This document shows, in pieces, positions 1 through 8,060 of a stretch of DNA of 64,000 nt (its first letter is position 1; the number at the start of each line of letters is the position of its first letter). This DNA is from Mariniflexile sp. AS56 (GTDB taxonomy: Bacteria > Bacteroidota > Bacteroidia > Flavobacteriales > Flavobacteriaceae), in assembly GCF_030552475.1 (NCBI RefSeq), contig NZ_JAUPED010000012.1, positions 1-64,000 on the forward strand, read 5' to 3'. The notes under the pieces were generated by a model. That model did not search any database, was not told the DNA's origin, and was given only the letters and a program-made list of their open reading frames with translations. Both the position numbers and the translations under genes were made by a program.

Positions 1-9
1 GTAAAAATG

Positions 10-33
10 AAAACCGCCTTAAAAGACGGTTTT
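10..33 (-). terminator. probable terminator hairpin
   Basis: Arms AAAACCG (10-16) and CGGTTTT (27-33) form a stem, extended inside by CTT/AAG after one mismatch. Read on the minus strand the hairpin is followed by CATTTTTAC, a short T-tract, so it most likely ends minus-strand transcription coming from the DUF1919 gene through the dxs remnant. It could also serve a gene to the left of the window. Confidence 0.5.
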
Positions 34-104
34 GAATTATAGTTTTGTATTTTATAATAGGCTTGTGCAACGATTACGGTTGTTAAACGAAGTTAGTTGT
101 TTTT

Positions 105-285
105 TCTTATAAAGTCAAACTTTCAAAATTCAGTCCCCTTATTTTTTGCGGTTCGGTAACACTGCCATGCTCAATAAAAAAGATTAGGAGTGCCTAAAAC
201 CTTAATGTTTTTTTTGTGGTTTATGGTAGCAGAAAATTTTAAAATAGCAGGCTAATACTGTTGGTTTCAGCAAACCTATTGCACT
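105..285 (-). pseudogene. decayed remnant of the 3' end of a second dxs gene
   Basis: The plus strand at 141-248 matches the 3' part of the intact dxs at about 1626-1733. Over the 58 bases starting at cctaaaacc (192-249) about 49 are identical, and the block around catgctcaataaaa matches exactly. One extra base near 180 shifts the frame relative to dxs. Weaker similarity continues leftward to about 105 (tcaaactt) and rightward to about 280 after a small deletion. It corresponds to roughly the last 50-60 residues of Dxs and cannot encode a working enzyme. It lies on the same strand as dxs, on the far side of the GNAT and DUF1919 genes, so those two genes are bracketed by a full dxs and a dxs 3' scrap. 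Confidence 0.8.
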
Positions 286-302
286 ATCTTGTAATGTCTG
301 GT

Positions 303-1010
303 TTAAAAAATACGGGCTATTTTTGTGCGCAGTTTTCTAATTTTATATAGAATTTTTCTATCTGTAGTAGGGTCAAAAAGAAGGAAGTTCATCATAGCGT
401 ATATTAAAGATTTATTAATGACTCCTGTATTCAACCACTTGAAAACATTAAAAGACCTTCTTGAAATGTCAAACATTAAAGCGCCATCTAATACCCAGTT
501 TTTAATATAAACACCGTTGTGAATGTCGCCACTCCATTCTTTTAGAACTCTATCTGAATAAAAAGCGATGCTGTTTGGAAGCTTCATTTCATTCCATTTC
601 TTAATATGGTCCGCATTCATTCCAGGCTTTTCTAAATCAATTTTATACAGTAGCTTATTCCAGTTAATACGTTGATACCTTCTTTGGAATGTGTTAACAG
701 CGATATCAAAATTTTTATAGTGTAGAAAATGGAATTTCGCATAAGCAGACTGCCCTACAGGATATGTTTCGTTAGAATTAGCATTGTAAAGATTGGCAGC
801 GTTAGCCTTGCTTAAATTTTCAATAAATTGGATGTAATCATGTCCTCCAATCCATAAGCCAACTGTTGGTGTGTAGTACGGTATCTCTAATTGATTATAT
901 ATTTGTCCGCCCCAACAATCATCTGAAATTATTGTGAATTTGTCCTTAATTAGTCTTTTAGAAAGGTTTTTTGAGATTTTATTTCTGTGATTATAGATGT
1001 TTCTTAACAT
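303..1010 (-). CDS. DUF1919 family protein (cell-surface polysaccharide associated)
   Basis: A 235-residue protein with the DUF1919 hallmark near its N-terminus (IISDDCWGG at about residues 27-35), then the aromatic, conserved stretch YTPTVGLWIGGHDYI. DUF1919 proteins commonly occur in exopolysaccharide or capsule gene clusters, but no biochemical activity is established, so the role here is by family association only. There is no signal peptide or membrane segment; the C-terminus is very basic. It starts 27 bases downstream of the GNAT gene on the same strand, so the two are probably co-transcribed. The pair sits between intact dxs and a dxs remnant, which hints that it was acquired together. 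A neighbouring polysaccharide cluster may lie to the left of the window. Confidence 0.75.
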   Translation of the reverse strand: MLRNIYNHRNKISKNLSKRLIKDKFTIISDDCWGGQIYNQLEIPYYTPTVGLWIGGHDYIQFIENLSKANAANLYNANSNETYPVGQSAYAKFHFLHYKNFDIAVNTFQRRYQRINWNKLLYKIDLEKPGMNADHIKKWNEMKLPNSIAFYSDRVLKEWSGDIHNGVYIKNWVLDGALMFDISRRSFNVFKWLNTGVINKSLIYAMMNFLLFDPTTDRKILYKIRKLRTKIARIF

Positions 1011-1037
1011 ATATGCTGTTTATAATTAAGCGTCATT

Positions 1038-1496
1038 CTATTCTTTAAAATGTAATTTCATGCCTTCATGGCTTGCTATAAACCCTACATCTTCGTAGAA
1101 TTTTATGGCTCTCGGTCTTTGTTTGTCCGATGTTAATTGTAATACATGCGCATTTCGTTCTTTGGCTCTGTTTATAGCCCATTCAAACATACGTTTTCCA
1201 ATCCCCAAGCCTCTTTGGTCTTTTCTAATCATGACGTTTTCAATTTGTGCTCTAATGCCACCGTAATAAGACATATATTGAATATATGTTAATTGGAAGG
1301 TGCCAATAACCTCATAGTTTTCATTTTCCACCACCATAAGTTCTTGATTGTCGTCGGCGTTTATTTTTTCAAAAGCTTTGAGATAGTGTTTAGGCAAAGG
1401 TGTTTGGAAATTTTCTCTGTTTTTTCCAAGGTCATCATTTGCCATGAGTTGCACAATGGCTAAAATATCATTTTCTGTAGCTCTTCTAAAGGTCAT
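1038..1496 (-). CDS. GNAT family N-acetyltransferase
   Basis: A 152-residue single-domain acetyltransferase of the GCN5-related family. The acetyl-CoA pyrophosphate-binding signature is clear: VMIRKDQRGLGIGKRMFEWA (R/Q-x-x-G-x-G/A at about residues 92-111), preceded by the beta-strands TFQLTYIQ and followed by the typical C-terminal ALKFYE-like motif, here AIKFYEDVGF. The acceptor substrate cannot be told from sequence. It is cytoplasmic, with no signal or membrane segment. It lies 77 bases downstream of dxs and 27 bases upstream of DUF1919, all on the minus strand. Confidence is high for the fold and low for any specific substrate. Confidence 0.85.
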   Translation of the reverse strand: MTFRRATENDILAIVQLMANDDLGKNRENFQTPLPKHYLKAFEKINADDNQELMVVENENYEVIGTFQLTYIQYMSYYGGIRAQIENVMIRKDQRGLGIGKRMFEWAINRAKERNAHVLQLTSDKQRPRAIKFYEDVGFIASHEGMKLHFKE

Positions 1497-1573
1497 GATG
1501 GGTAATTTGGTAATTTAATTTGTGAATTTTATTAAATATTTGAACTGAAAATAGAATTCTAAAAGGTAATCAA

Positions 1574-3325
1574 TTACAAAAGCTCATTAAATAACAACCT
1601 CAAACTTGCCACATCCAAGAATATACTTTTTTGAAGTTCAGTTACACTACCATGCTCAATAAAAGTATCAGGAACACCTAAAACCTTAATTGTGTTTTTG
1701 TAGTTATTGGTGGCAGCAAATTCTAAAATAGCAGACCCGAAACCGCCGTTGATGCTGTTATCTTCAACAGTAACTATGGTTTGGTGTTCTTTAAAGATGG
1801 TATGTAATAAGGTTTCGTCTAAAGGTTTTACAAAACGCATATCGTAATGTGATATCTCTAAATTTAAAATAGCTTCAGAAATATTTTTAGCCATAGTTCC
1901 TATGCTTAAAACGGCAAGAGAATTACCTTTTTTAAGTTGTACTGCTTTACCAATGTCTATTTTTTCAAAAGGCTGTTTCCAATTAACGATGACGCCAGTG
2001 CCTCGTGGGTAACGAATGGCAATGGGTTGTTGTAAGCCTAATTGTGCGGTGTACATGATGTTGCGTAATTCCACCTCGTTTCTAGGTGCAAAAATGATGA
2101 GGTTGGGTATGCATCTTAAAAAAGATAGGTCGAAAACACCATGATGTGTCGCACCATCTTCACCTACCAAACCTGCACGGTCTAAACAAAAAATAACGGG
2201 TAACTTTTGTAAAGACACATCGTGTATTATTTGGTCATAAGCACGTTGTAAAAAGGTGGAGTAAATATTGCAAAACGGAATTAAGCCTTGGGTTGCCATA
2301 CCTGCGGCTAAGGTAACTGCGTGTTGCTCTGCAATACCCACATCAAATGCTCGGTCTGGCATTTGTTCCATCATATATTTTAATGAACTTCCTGTAGGCA
2401 TCGCGGGTGTAATACCTACAATATTTTTATTTTGTTTCGCAAGTTCCACTAGCGTGTGCCCAAAAACATCTTGGTATTTGGTGTATTCTGATGGTGTTTT
2501 AGAAATGATATCGCCCGTTGAGGCATCAAATTTTCCTGGAGCGTGGTAGGTTACTTGGTCTTCTTCTGCTTGTTTTAAGCCTTTACCTTTGGTGGTAATA
2601 ATATGTAAAAACTTAGGACCTTTTACCGATTTTAAACGTTTTAATTCTGAAATGACTTTGTTGATATTGTGCCCATCAATAGGCCCCGAATAATCAATAT
2701 TTAAAGCGTGAATAATATTGTTTCTGCGTTGTGTGCCTTTTTTAACATTGGTTAAATACTCTTTTAATGCACCAACGCTTGGGTCGATTCCAATGGCATT
2801 ATCATTTAAAATAACCAATAAATTAGCATCGGTAACTCCTGCATGGTTTAAACCTTCAAACGCCATACCTCCAGCAATACTAGCATCACCAATTACCGCA
2901 ATATGTTGCTTTTTCAAATCCCCTTTTATTTGGGATGCAATCGCCATCCCTAAGGCCGCAGAAATGGACGTAGAGGCATGTCCAACGCCAAACGTGTCAT
3001 AGATACTTTCGTCTCGTTTTGGAAAACCACTAAGGCCCCCAATTTGTCGGTTGGTATGAAATAAATCTTTTCTGTCAGTTAAAATTTTATGTCCGTAGGC
3101 TTGATGGCCCACATCCCAAATTAGTTGGTCTTCCGGAGTATTAAATACATAATGGAGCGCAATAGTTAATTCAACCACACCTAAACTAGCACCCAAATGC
3201 CCTTCTTTGGTGGCGACAATATTTATGATGAAGTCACGTAATTCTTTGGCAAGTTGAGGTAAGTCTTTTTGATTTAAAAGACGGAGTTCTTTAGGTGAAT
3301 TAATATGTTTTAAGAAATCACTCAT
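1574..3325 (-). CDS. dxs: 1-deoxy-D-xylulose-5-phosphate synthase
   Basis: A 583-residue thiamine-diphosphate enzyme that condenses pyruvate with glyceraldehyde 3-phosphate, the first step of the MEP isoprenoid pathway, which supplies units for the polyprenyl synthetase encoded at 22.4 kb. Visible motifs are DVGHQAYGHK near residue 75, the ThDP/Mg site GDASIAGGMAFEG near 147 followed by LNDNAIGID, the catalytic-glutamate region FDVGIAEQHAV near 330, and the C-terminal transketolase domain ending VEDNSINGGFG...HGSVTEL. It is slightly shorter than the usual ~620 residues but looks complete. The start is supported by a -7 box TACATTTG ending 8 bases upstream. It is divergent from tadA, with only 89 bases between them. 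Confidence 0.96.
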   Translation of the reverse strand: MSDFLKHINSPKELRLLNQKDLPQLAKELRDFIINIVATKEGHLGASLGVVELTIALHYVFNTPEDQLIWDVGHQAYGHKILTDRKDLFHTNRQIGGLSGFPKRDESIYDTFGVGHASTSISAALGMAIASQIKGDLKKQHIAVIGDASIAGGMAFEGLNHAGVTDANLLVILNDNAIGIDPSVGALKEYLTNVKKGTQRRNNIIHALNIDYSGPIDGHNINKVISELKRLKSVKGPKFLHIITTKGKGLKQAEEDQVTYHAPGKFDASTGDIISKTPSEYTKYQDVFGHTLVELAKQNKNIVGITPAMPTGSSLKYMMEQMPDRAFDVGIAEQHAVTLAAGMATQGLIPFCNIYSTFLQRAYDQIIHDVSLQKLPVIFCLDRAGLVGEDGATHHGVFDLSFLRCIPNLIIFAPRNEVELRNIMYTAQLGLQQPIAIRYPRGTGVIVNWKQPFEKIDIGKAVQLKKGNSLAVLSIGTMAKNISEAILNLEISHYDMRFVKPLDETLLHTIFKEHQTIVTVEDNSINGGFGSAILEFAATNNYKNTIKVLGVPDTFIEHGSVTELQKSIFLDVASLRLLFNELL

Positions 3326-3332
3326 TCGCTTA

Positions 3333-3340
3333 CAAATGTA
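3333..3340 (-). promoter_or_regulatory. -7 box of the dxs promoter
   Basis: Plus-strand CAAATGTA reads TACATTTG on the minus strand, an exact match to the Bacteroidetes -7 consensus TAnnTTTG. It ends 8 bases before the dxs ATG, so the message would be leaderless or nearly so. I see no convincing -33 TTTG at the right distance. Confidence 0.6.
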
Positions 3341-3382
3341 ATATTTGAAAACGATACGAACGCCATTATCATTTTGAAATTG

Positions 3383-3390
3383 TATTTTTG
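3383..3390 (+). promoter_or_regulatory. -7 box of the tadA promoter
   Basis: TATTTTTG matches TAnnTTTG and lies 24 bases before the tadA ATG. The divergent dxs and tadA promoters share an 89-base spacer. No clear -33 element was found. Confidence 0.45.
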
Positions 3391-3414
3391 ATTTTTGACA
3401 ACTAATTTTTCCCC

Positions 3415-3864
3415 ATGATAGAGCCTTTTGATGATACCTATTTTATGAAGAAAGCACTTCAAGAAGCGGAAGCCGCTTTTGAGAAGGGCGAAATTCCTGT
3501 GGGAGCTGTTGTTGTTATTGATAATAGGGTTATTGCACGCGGTCATAATTTAACTGAAACACTTACCGATGTTACCGCGCATGCTGAAATGCAGGCTATT
3601 ACCGCAGCTTCTAATTTTTTAGGGGGAAAATATTTAAAAAATTGTACACTGTATGTCACGTTAGAGCCTTGCCAAATGTGTGCGGGTGCTTTGTATTGGA
3701 GTCAGATTTCAAATATCGTTTATGGTGCCAGAGATTTGGAACGTGGTTGTATTCATTTGAACACGAAACTACACCCAAAGACCATCATGAAAGGTGGGGT
3801 TCTGGAAACTGAAGCATCGGAGTTAATGAAACGCTTTTTTATTCAAAAACGTAATTTGAATTGA
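3415..3864 (+). CDS. tadA: tRNA-specific adenosine deaminase (nucleoside deaminase)
   Basis: A 149-residue zinc-dependent deaminase of the CDA fold. The zinc and proton-shuttle motif HAEMQA (about residues 57-62) and the second zinc motif PCQMCAGA (about 87-94) are intact, as expected for TadA, which converts A34 to inosine in the anticodon of tRNA-Arg(ACG). GEIPVGAVVV near residue 25 and the length are also typical. The start at MIEPFDDTYFMKKAL fits homologues. It is transcribed divergently from dxs. Related flavobacterial nucleoside deaminases exist (for example guanine deaminase), but the overall motif spacing is TadA-like. Confidence 0.9.
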   Translation: MIEPFDDTYFMKKALQEAEAAFEKGEIPVGAVVVIDNRVIARGHNLTETLTDVTAHAEMQAITAASNFLGGKYLKNCTLYVTLEPCQMCAGALYWSQISNIVYGARDLERGCIHLNTKLHPKTIMKGGVLETEASELMKRFFIQKRNLN

Positions 3865-3897
3865 TTCTCTGAATATGCTTACTAGCACTGACTCCTG

Positions 3898-4131
3898 CTA
3901 GTTCTCCTTTTTTTCACGTTCACGCATTTTATCTAAATTCTCCTTGGTAAGCATGTAATCTTTAACATCTTTATCTTTCCATCTGTAATATGAAAATATA
4001 GGAAATGCAATAAAAAAAAGACCACAAACACCAAAACCAATTAGTTTTTGGGAGTATTCAGATTCTAAGAAATAGCCTGTTAAGATACTTCCGAATGCTG
4101 CTATAAAAAGAAAAATAATTAGATATTTCAC
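3898..4131 (-). CDS. small two-helix membrane protein, unknown function
   Basis: A 77-residue hypothetical protein. The first ~19 residues form a hydrophobic helix (MKYLIIFLFIAAFGSILTG), and a second helix spans about residues 31-50 (IGFGVCGLFFIAFPIFSYY). A charged, probably cytoplasmic tail rich in K, E and R follows, ending KMREREKKEN. I do not recognise a named family. It lies convergent with tadA and 44 bases downstream of the ClC channel gene on the same strand, so it may be its trailing operon partner. Confidence 0.6.
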   Translation of the reverse strand: MKYLIIFLFIAAFGSILTGYFLESEYSQKLIGFGVCGLFFIAFPIFSYYRWKDKDVKDYMLTKENLDKMREREKKEN

Positions 4132-4175
4132 GGTTGGTATTTTTGTTCTAAAACTCTTAAATTTAAGCTTTAGGT

Positions 4176-5963
4176 TTATTTTGTAAAGTTTATTAATTGT
4201 CTTCTGTAAGCTGTTAAAAGCTTTGATTTGGATATGAAACCAATATATTCATTGTTTTTAACCACAGGTAAATTCCAGGCACTACTGTCTTGAAATTTCC
4301 TCATAATATCGGTCATCTTATCCTTTTCTAGTTCTATTATTTCGGGTGCTGGTTGCATGATGTCGGTAGCTGTAATATCCATGTACAAACTTTGGTCGAA
4401 CATGACGGGGCGTAAATCATCTAACAAAATAACACCAAGAAACGCGTTGGTTTTTTCATTAACAACTGGAAAAATATTCCGATTCGATTTTACAACCGCC
4501 TCATGTACAATATCTCCTAGATTCATTTTTGGAGTTATGGTAATGAAGTTGGTTTCAATAACCTTATCAATATCCATGAGGGTAAGCACCGCGTGGTCTT
4601 TGTCGTGGGTGATAAGCTCCCCTTTTCTACCCAATTCCATGTTATAAACAGAGTGTGAGCTAAAATATTTAGTTATACCAAATGATATGGTTGCGGTAAG
4701 CATTAACGGAATAAATAGTTCATAACCACTAGTTAGTTCTGCAATTAAGAAAATAGCGGTTAGTGGCGCGTGTAAAACACCAGCCAATAGACCAGCCATA
4801 CCAACTAGTGTGAAATTACTTTCGGAAACGGGCGTGTTAAACAAGCCACAGTTATTAATTATTTTGGCAATACAGTTTCCCATAATACTTCCCATAAAAA
4901 GTGTTGGAGCAAAAATACCACCTACACCACCAGCACCAAACGTAAGCGCACTGGCTATAATTTTAAAGAAAACCAAGCCGGCAAGAAGTAAAACGATGGT
5001 CCAAATATTGGTTAAATCCATTTGGAAAATGTTGTTTTCTAAGGCTTTTTCAGGGTTACCGGCTATCAGGTTATTAATAACATCAAAACCTTCACCATAA
5101 AGTGGCGGAATGAAATACACTAAAACACCCAATAAGATACCTCCCAGAAGAAGACGTTTTATAGGTGAGTTTATTTTATCGAAAAAGGTATGAAATGCAT
5201 CGTATACTTTAGCGAAATATATAGAAGTTAAGGCAGCAAAAACACCAAGAATCATGTAAAAAGGGGCGTCTGCCAGTACAAATTTATCTTCAATTTTAAA
5301 TGGCAATAAAATATCGTCACCAAAGAAAAAATAAGAAGTTAAAATGGCTGAAAGCGATGCCAGTAAAAGCGGTAACATAGATGCTATGGTTAAGTCTAAA
5401 CTAAACACTTCAATAGCAAAAATAATAGCAGCAATGGGGGCCTTGAAAATAGAAGACATCGCACCGGCTGCAGCACAACCAATCAGTAAATTCCGAGTGG
5501 TTTGGTTCATGTGGAACATTCTCGAAATGTTTGAACCAATAGCAGCTCCTGTCGCAACTGTAGGACCTTCTAGCCCTACCGAACCTCCAAAACCAACGGT
5601 TAAGGGTGCTGTTAAGATTGAACCAAACATTTGGTACTGCTTCATAACACCTTTTCGTTTGGAAATGGCGTAAAGCGTAGAAGGGATACCATGACTTACT
5701 TTGTTTCTAATAACGTATTTTATAATAAAATAAACAACGGTTAAACCAATAATGGGAAACAGAAAGTAAAAGGCATGATGGTAATATTTTATTAAATTAC
5801 CTTCTAGTAAATGTTGGAAAAAGTGCGTTAAATTTTTTAAAACAACCGCGCCAACCCCAGAGGTGAAACCAATAACAATACTTAATATGTACACAAACTG
5901 CCGGTGAGAGATGTGTTTTGCTCTCCAGATAAGTACTTGTTTTAAAATGGTTTGTTTAGGCAT
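4176..5963 (-). CDS. ClC-family chloride channel/transporter with C-terminal CBS pair
   Basis: A 595-residue inner-membrane protein. The ClC signature GSVGLEGP (about residues 128-135) and the second signature GGVGGIFAPTLF (about 346-357) are present, with around ten or more hydrophobic helices up to about residue 430. Two CBS modules follow (about 465-590), where nucleotides usually bind to gate ClC proteins. ClC members are either Cl-/H+ antiporters or anion channels. The position equivalent to the gating glutamate is present in GLEGP, but I cannot assign transporter versus channel. The gene stands 44 bases behind the terminator of aspS and may be transcribed alone or with the small membrane gene downstream. 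Confidence 0.92.
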   Translation of the reverse strand: MPKQTILKQVLIWRAKHISHRQFVYILSIVIGFTSGVGAVVLKNLTHFFQHLLEGNLIKYYHHAFYFLFPIIGLTVVYFIIKYVIRNKVSHGIPSTLYAISKRKGVMKQYQMFGSILTAPLTVGFGGSVGLEGPTVATGAAIGSNISRMFHMNQTTRNLLIGCAAAGAMSSIFKAPIAAIIFAIEVFSLDLTIASMLPLLLASLSAILTSYFFFGDDILLPFKIEDKFVLADAPFYMILGVFAALTSIYFAKVYDAFHTFFDKINSPIKRLLLGGILLGVLVYFIPPLYGEGFDVINNLIAGNPEKALENNIFQMDLTNIWTIVLLLAGLVFFKIIASALTFGAGGVGGIFAPTLFMGSIMGNCIAKIINNCGLFNTPVSESNFTLVGMAGLLAGVLHAPLTAIFLIAELTSGYELFIPLMLTATISFGITKYFSSHSVYNMELGRKGELITHDKDHAVLTLMDIDKVIETNFITITPKMNLGDIVHEAVVKSNRNIFPVVNEKTNAFLGVILLDDLRPVMFDQSLYMDITATDIMQPAPEIIELEKDKMTDIMRKFQDSSAWNLPVVKNNEYIGFISKSKLLTAYRRQLINFTK

Positions 5964-5980
5964 AATTTAGGTTACTAAAA

Positions 5981-6001
5981 AATCCTGCAAAAAGCAGGAT
6001 T
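5981..6001 (-). terminator. aspS terminator
   Basis: The perfect stem AATCCTGC / GCAGGATT (5981-5988 and 5994-6001) with a five-base loop is followed on the minus strand by TTTTTTAG. It lies 7 bases beyond the aspS stop codon and before the ClC start, separating the two genes. Confidence 0.85.
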
Positions 6002-6007
6002 CATTTT

Positions 6008-7762
6008 TTATTGTTTTAAATTAAGTTTTAAGCTTAACTCGGTTAATTGAGCATCGTCTATTCGGGAGGGCGCATCAATCATCACGTCGCGACCTGCATT
6101 GTTTTTTGGGAAGGCGATATAATCGCGAATGGTTTCTTGTCCGCCAAGTATGGCTACCAATCTATCCAAACCAAATGCTAAACCACCATGTGGCGGTGCA
6201 CCGTATTGAAAGGCATCCATTAAAAAGCCAAATTGAGCTTTTGCTTCTTCGGGTGTAAACCCTAAGTAATCAAACATTAAGGCCTGTGTTTCTTTATCGT
6301 GAATTCTTATAGAACCACCGCCAATTTCGTTTCCGTTCATTACCAAATCATAAGCATTGGCTTTTACCTCTCCAGGGTTTGTTTTTAACAACTCTAATTG
6401 TCCAGGTTTTGGAGATGTAAAGGGGTGATGCATCGCGTGGTAGCGCTTGGTATCTTCATCCCATTCTAATAGAGGGAAATCCATCACCCATAATGGTGCG
6501 AATTCTTTAGGGTTTCTAAGGTTTAAACGTTCTGCTAATTCCATACGTAAAGCACTTAATTGAGCACGTACTTTGTTTGTGTTACCAGAAAGAACGCAAA
6601 TTAAATCGCCTGCTTTGGCTCCAGTAGCTTCTGCCCATTTTGCTAAATCGGCTTCATCATAAAACTTATCTACAGATGATTTGTAGGTGCCATCTTCATT
6701 GCAACGCACGTATATCATACCTAAAGCACCAATTTGTGGACGCTTCACCCAATCAATAAGTTTGTCTATTTCTTTACGTGTATAAGTGTTTCCGCCAGGT
6801 ACCGCAATTCCAGCAACCAATTCGGCACTATTAAATACACCAAAGTCTTTATGTTGTGCATTGTTGTTTAATTCGCCAAATTCCATCCCAAAACGAATGT
6901 CTGGTTTGTCGTTTCCGTACAAGCGCATGGCATCGTCATAAAGCATTCTTGGGAATTTATCAATAACAACACCGTTCACTTCTTTTAGTAAGTGGCGTGT
7001 TAAACCTTCAAAAGCATTTAAAATATCTTCTTGGTCAATAAACGCCATTTCACAATCTATTTGTGTGAATTCTGGTTGTCTATCTGCACGTAAATCTTCA
7101 TCTCTAAAGCATTTTACAATTTGGAAATATTTGTCCATACCACCCACCATAAGCAATTGCTTAAAGGTTTGTGGTGATTGCGGAAGTGCATAAAATTGAC
7201 CAGCGTTCATGCGAGAAGGCACTACAAAGTCACGCGCCCCTTCGGGTGTCGATTTTATTAAATAAGGGGTTTCAACTTCTATAAAACCTTCTTTAGATAA
7301 GTAGTTTCTAACTTCCTGAGTTACTTTATGTCTAAAAATCAAGTTGTTTTTAACAGGGTTACGACGAATATCTAAGTAACGATACTTCATACGTAACTCT
7401 TCACCACCATCGGTTTTATCTTCAATAGTAAAAGGAGGCAGTAAAGATTCGTTTAGAATGTTTAATTCTGAAACCAAAATTTCAATATCACCAGTGGTCA
7501 TATTTGGGTTTTTTGAAGCACGTTCTATAACGGTTCCTTTTACTTGAATAACAAACTCACGCCCTAAGTTTTGAGCTTGTTCTAGCATGGTTTTAGAGGT
7601 GCGTTCCTCATCAAAAACTAATTGCGTAATACCGTAACGATCACGTAAATCGACCCAAACAATAAAACCTTTATCTCTAGATTTTTGTACCCACCCAGCA
7701 AGTGTAACTTCTTTATTTATAAATGACGCATCTAATTCGCCACAATTATGACTTCTATACAT
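6008..7762 (-). CDS. aspS: aspartyl-tRNA synthetase
   Basis: A 584-residue class II synthetase that charges tRNA-Asp. The N-terminal OB anticodon-binding domain begins [14 protein letters not shown]. Class II motif 2 ([18 protein letters not shown], from about residue 217) and motif 3 ([11 protein letters not shown], near 527) are both present, and the GAD-type bacterial insertion lies between them. The start was placed at 7762 rather than at an in-frame ATG 36 bases upstream, because family members begin with this MYR-type N-terminus and a -7 box TAAATTTG lies at 7780-7787. The single-gene unit ends in a strong terminator. Confidence 0.96.
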   Translation of the reverse strand: MYRSHNCGELDASFINKEVTLAGWVQKSRDKGFIVWVDLRDRYGITQLVFDEERTSKTMLEQAQNLGREFVIQVKGTVIERASKNPNMTTGDIEILVSELNILNESLLPPFTIEDKTDGGEELRMKYRYLDIRRNPVKNNLIFRHKVTQEVRNYLSKEGFIEVETPYLIKSTPEGARDFVVPSRMNAGQFYALPQSPQTFKQLLMVGGMDKYFQIVKCFRDEDLRADRQPEFTQIDCEMAFIDQEDILNAFEGLTRHLLKEVNGVVIDKFPRMLYDDAMRLYGNDKPDIRFGMEFGELNNNAQHKDFGVFNSAELVAGIAVPGGNTYTRKEIDKLIDWVKRPQIGALGMIYVRCNEDGTYKSSVDKFYDEADLAKWAEATGAKAGDLICVLSGNTNKVRAQLSALRMELAERLNLRNPKEFAPLWVMDFPLLEWDEDTKRYHAMHHPFTSPKPGQLELLKTNPGEVKANAYDLVMNGNEIGGGSIRIHDKETQALMFDYLGFTPEEAKAQFGFLMDAFQYGAPPHGGLAFGLDRLVAILGGQETIRDYIAFPKNNAGRDVMIDAPSRIDDAQLTELSLKLNLKQ

Positions 7763-8060
7763 AGTTGAAAATTGAAGTGCAAATTTAATGAAATACAACG
7801 GAGTATAAATTTTTTGGCATTTTTTTTTAAATCTCTATTTATACCTTGTAAAGCCCAGTGTTTGCTGTAGGTTTTTTTATATGTGTATTGCGAATCGATT
7901 TTGAAATATCGATTTTAAGGATGTATTATTGTGAATAATTCATTTTTACATGCTTATTACTGTTGAAATTTCATATGCATGCATAATAAATTCTTGTATT
8001 TTTTTTCAAATACCTTTATTATCCGTACCTTGTCGGAACTAAAAACTAATTAAAATACAT
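7763..8060. other. divergent intergenic region with a palindrome and direct repeats
   Basis: About 300 bases between the divergent aspS and TonB-receptor genes, with no gene. It holds the aspS -7 box, two direct copies of ATCGATTTT (7894-7902 and 7908-7916), and a perfect 12-base palindrome TATGCATGCATA (7974-7985) 75 bases before the receptor start. These may be regulatory sites for the receptor. No riboswitch was recognised. Confidence 0.5.
7780..7787 (-). promoter_or_regulatory. -7 box of the aspS promoter
   Basis: CAAATTTA on the plus strand is TAAATTTG on the minus strand, an exact TAnnTTTG match that ends 17 bases before the chosen aspS start. It lies inside a possible upstream extension of the frame, which supports the shorter protein. 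Confidence 0.5.

Noticed and set aside
5344-5673. Open frame opposite the ClC channel gene
   Set aside because: Complementary to strongly conserved ClC motifs; no independent support.
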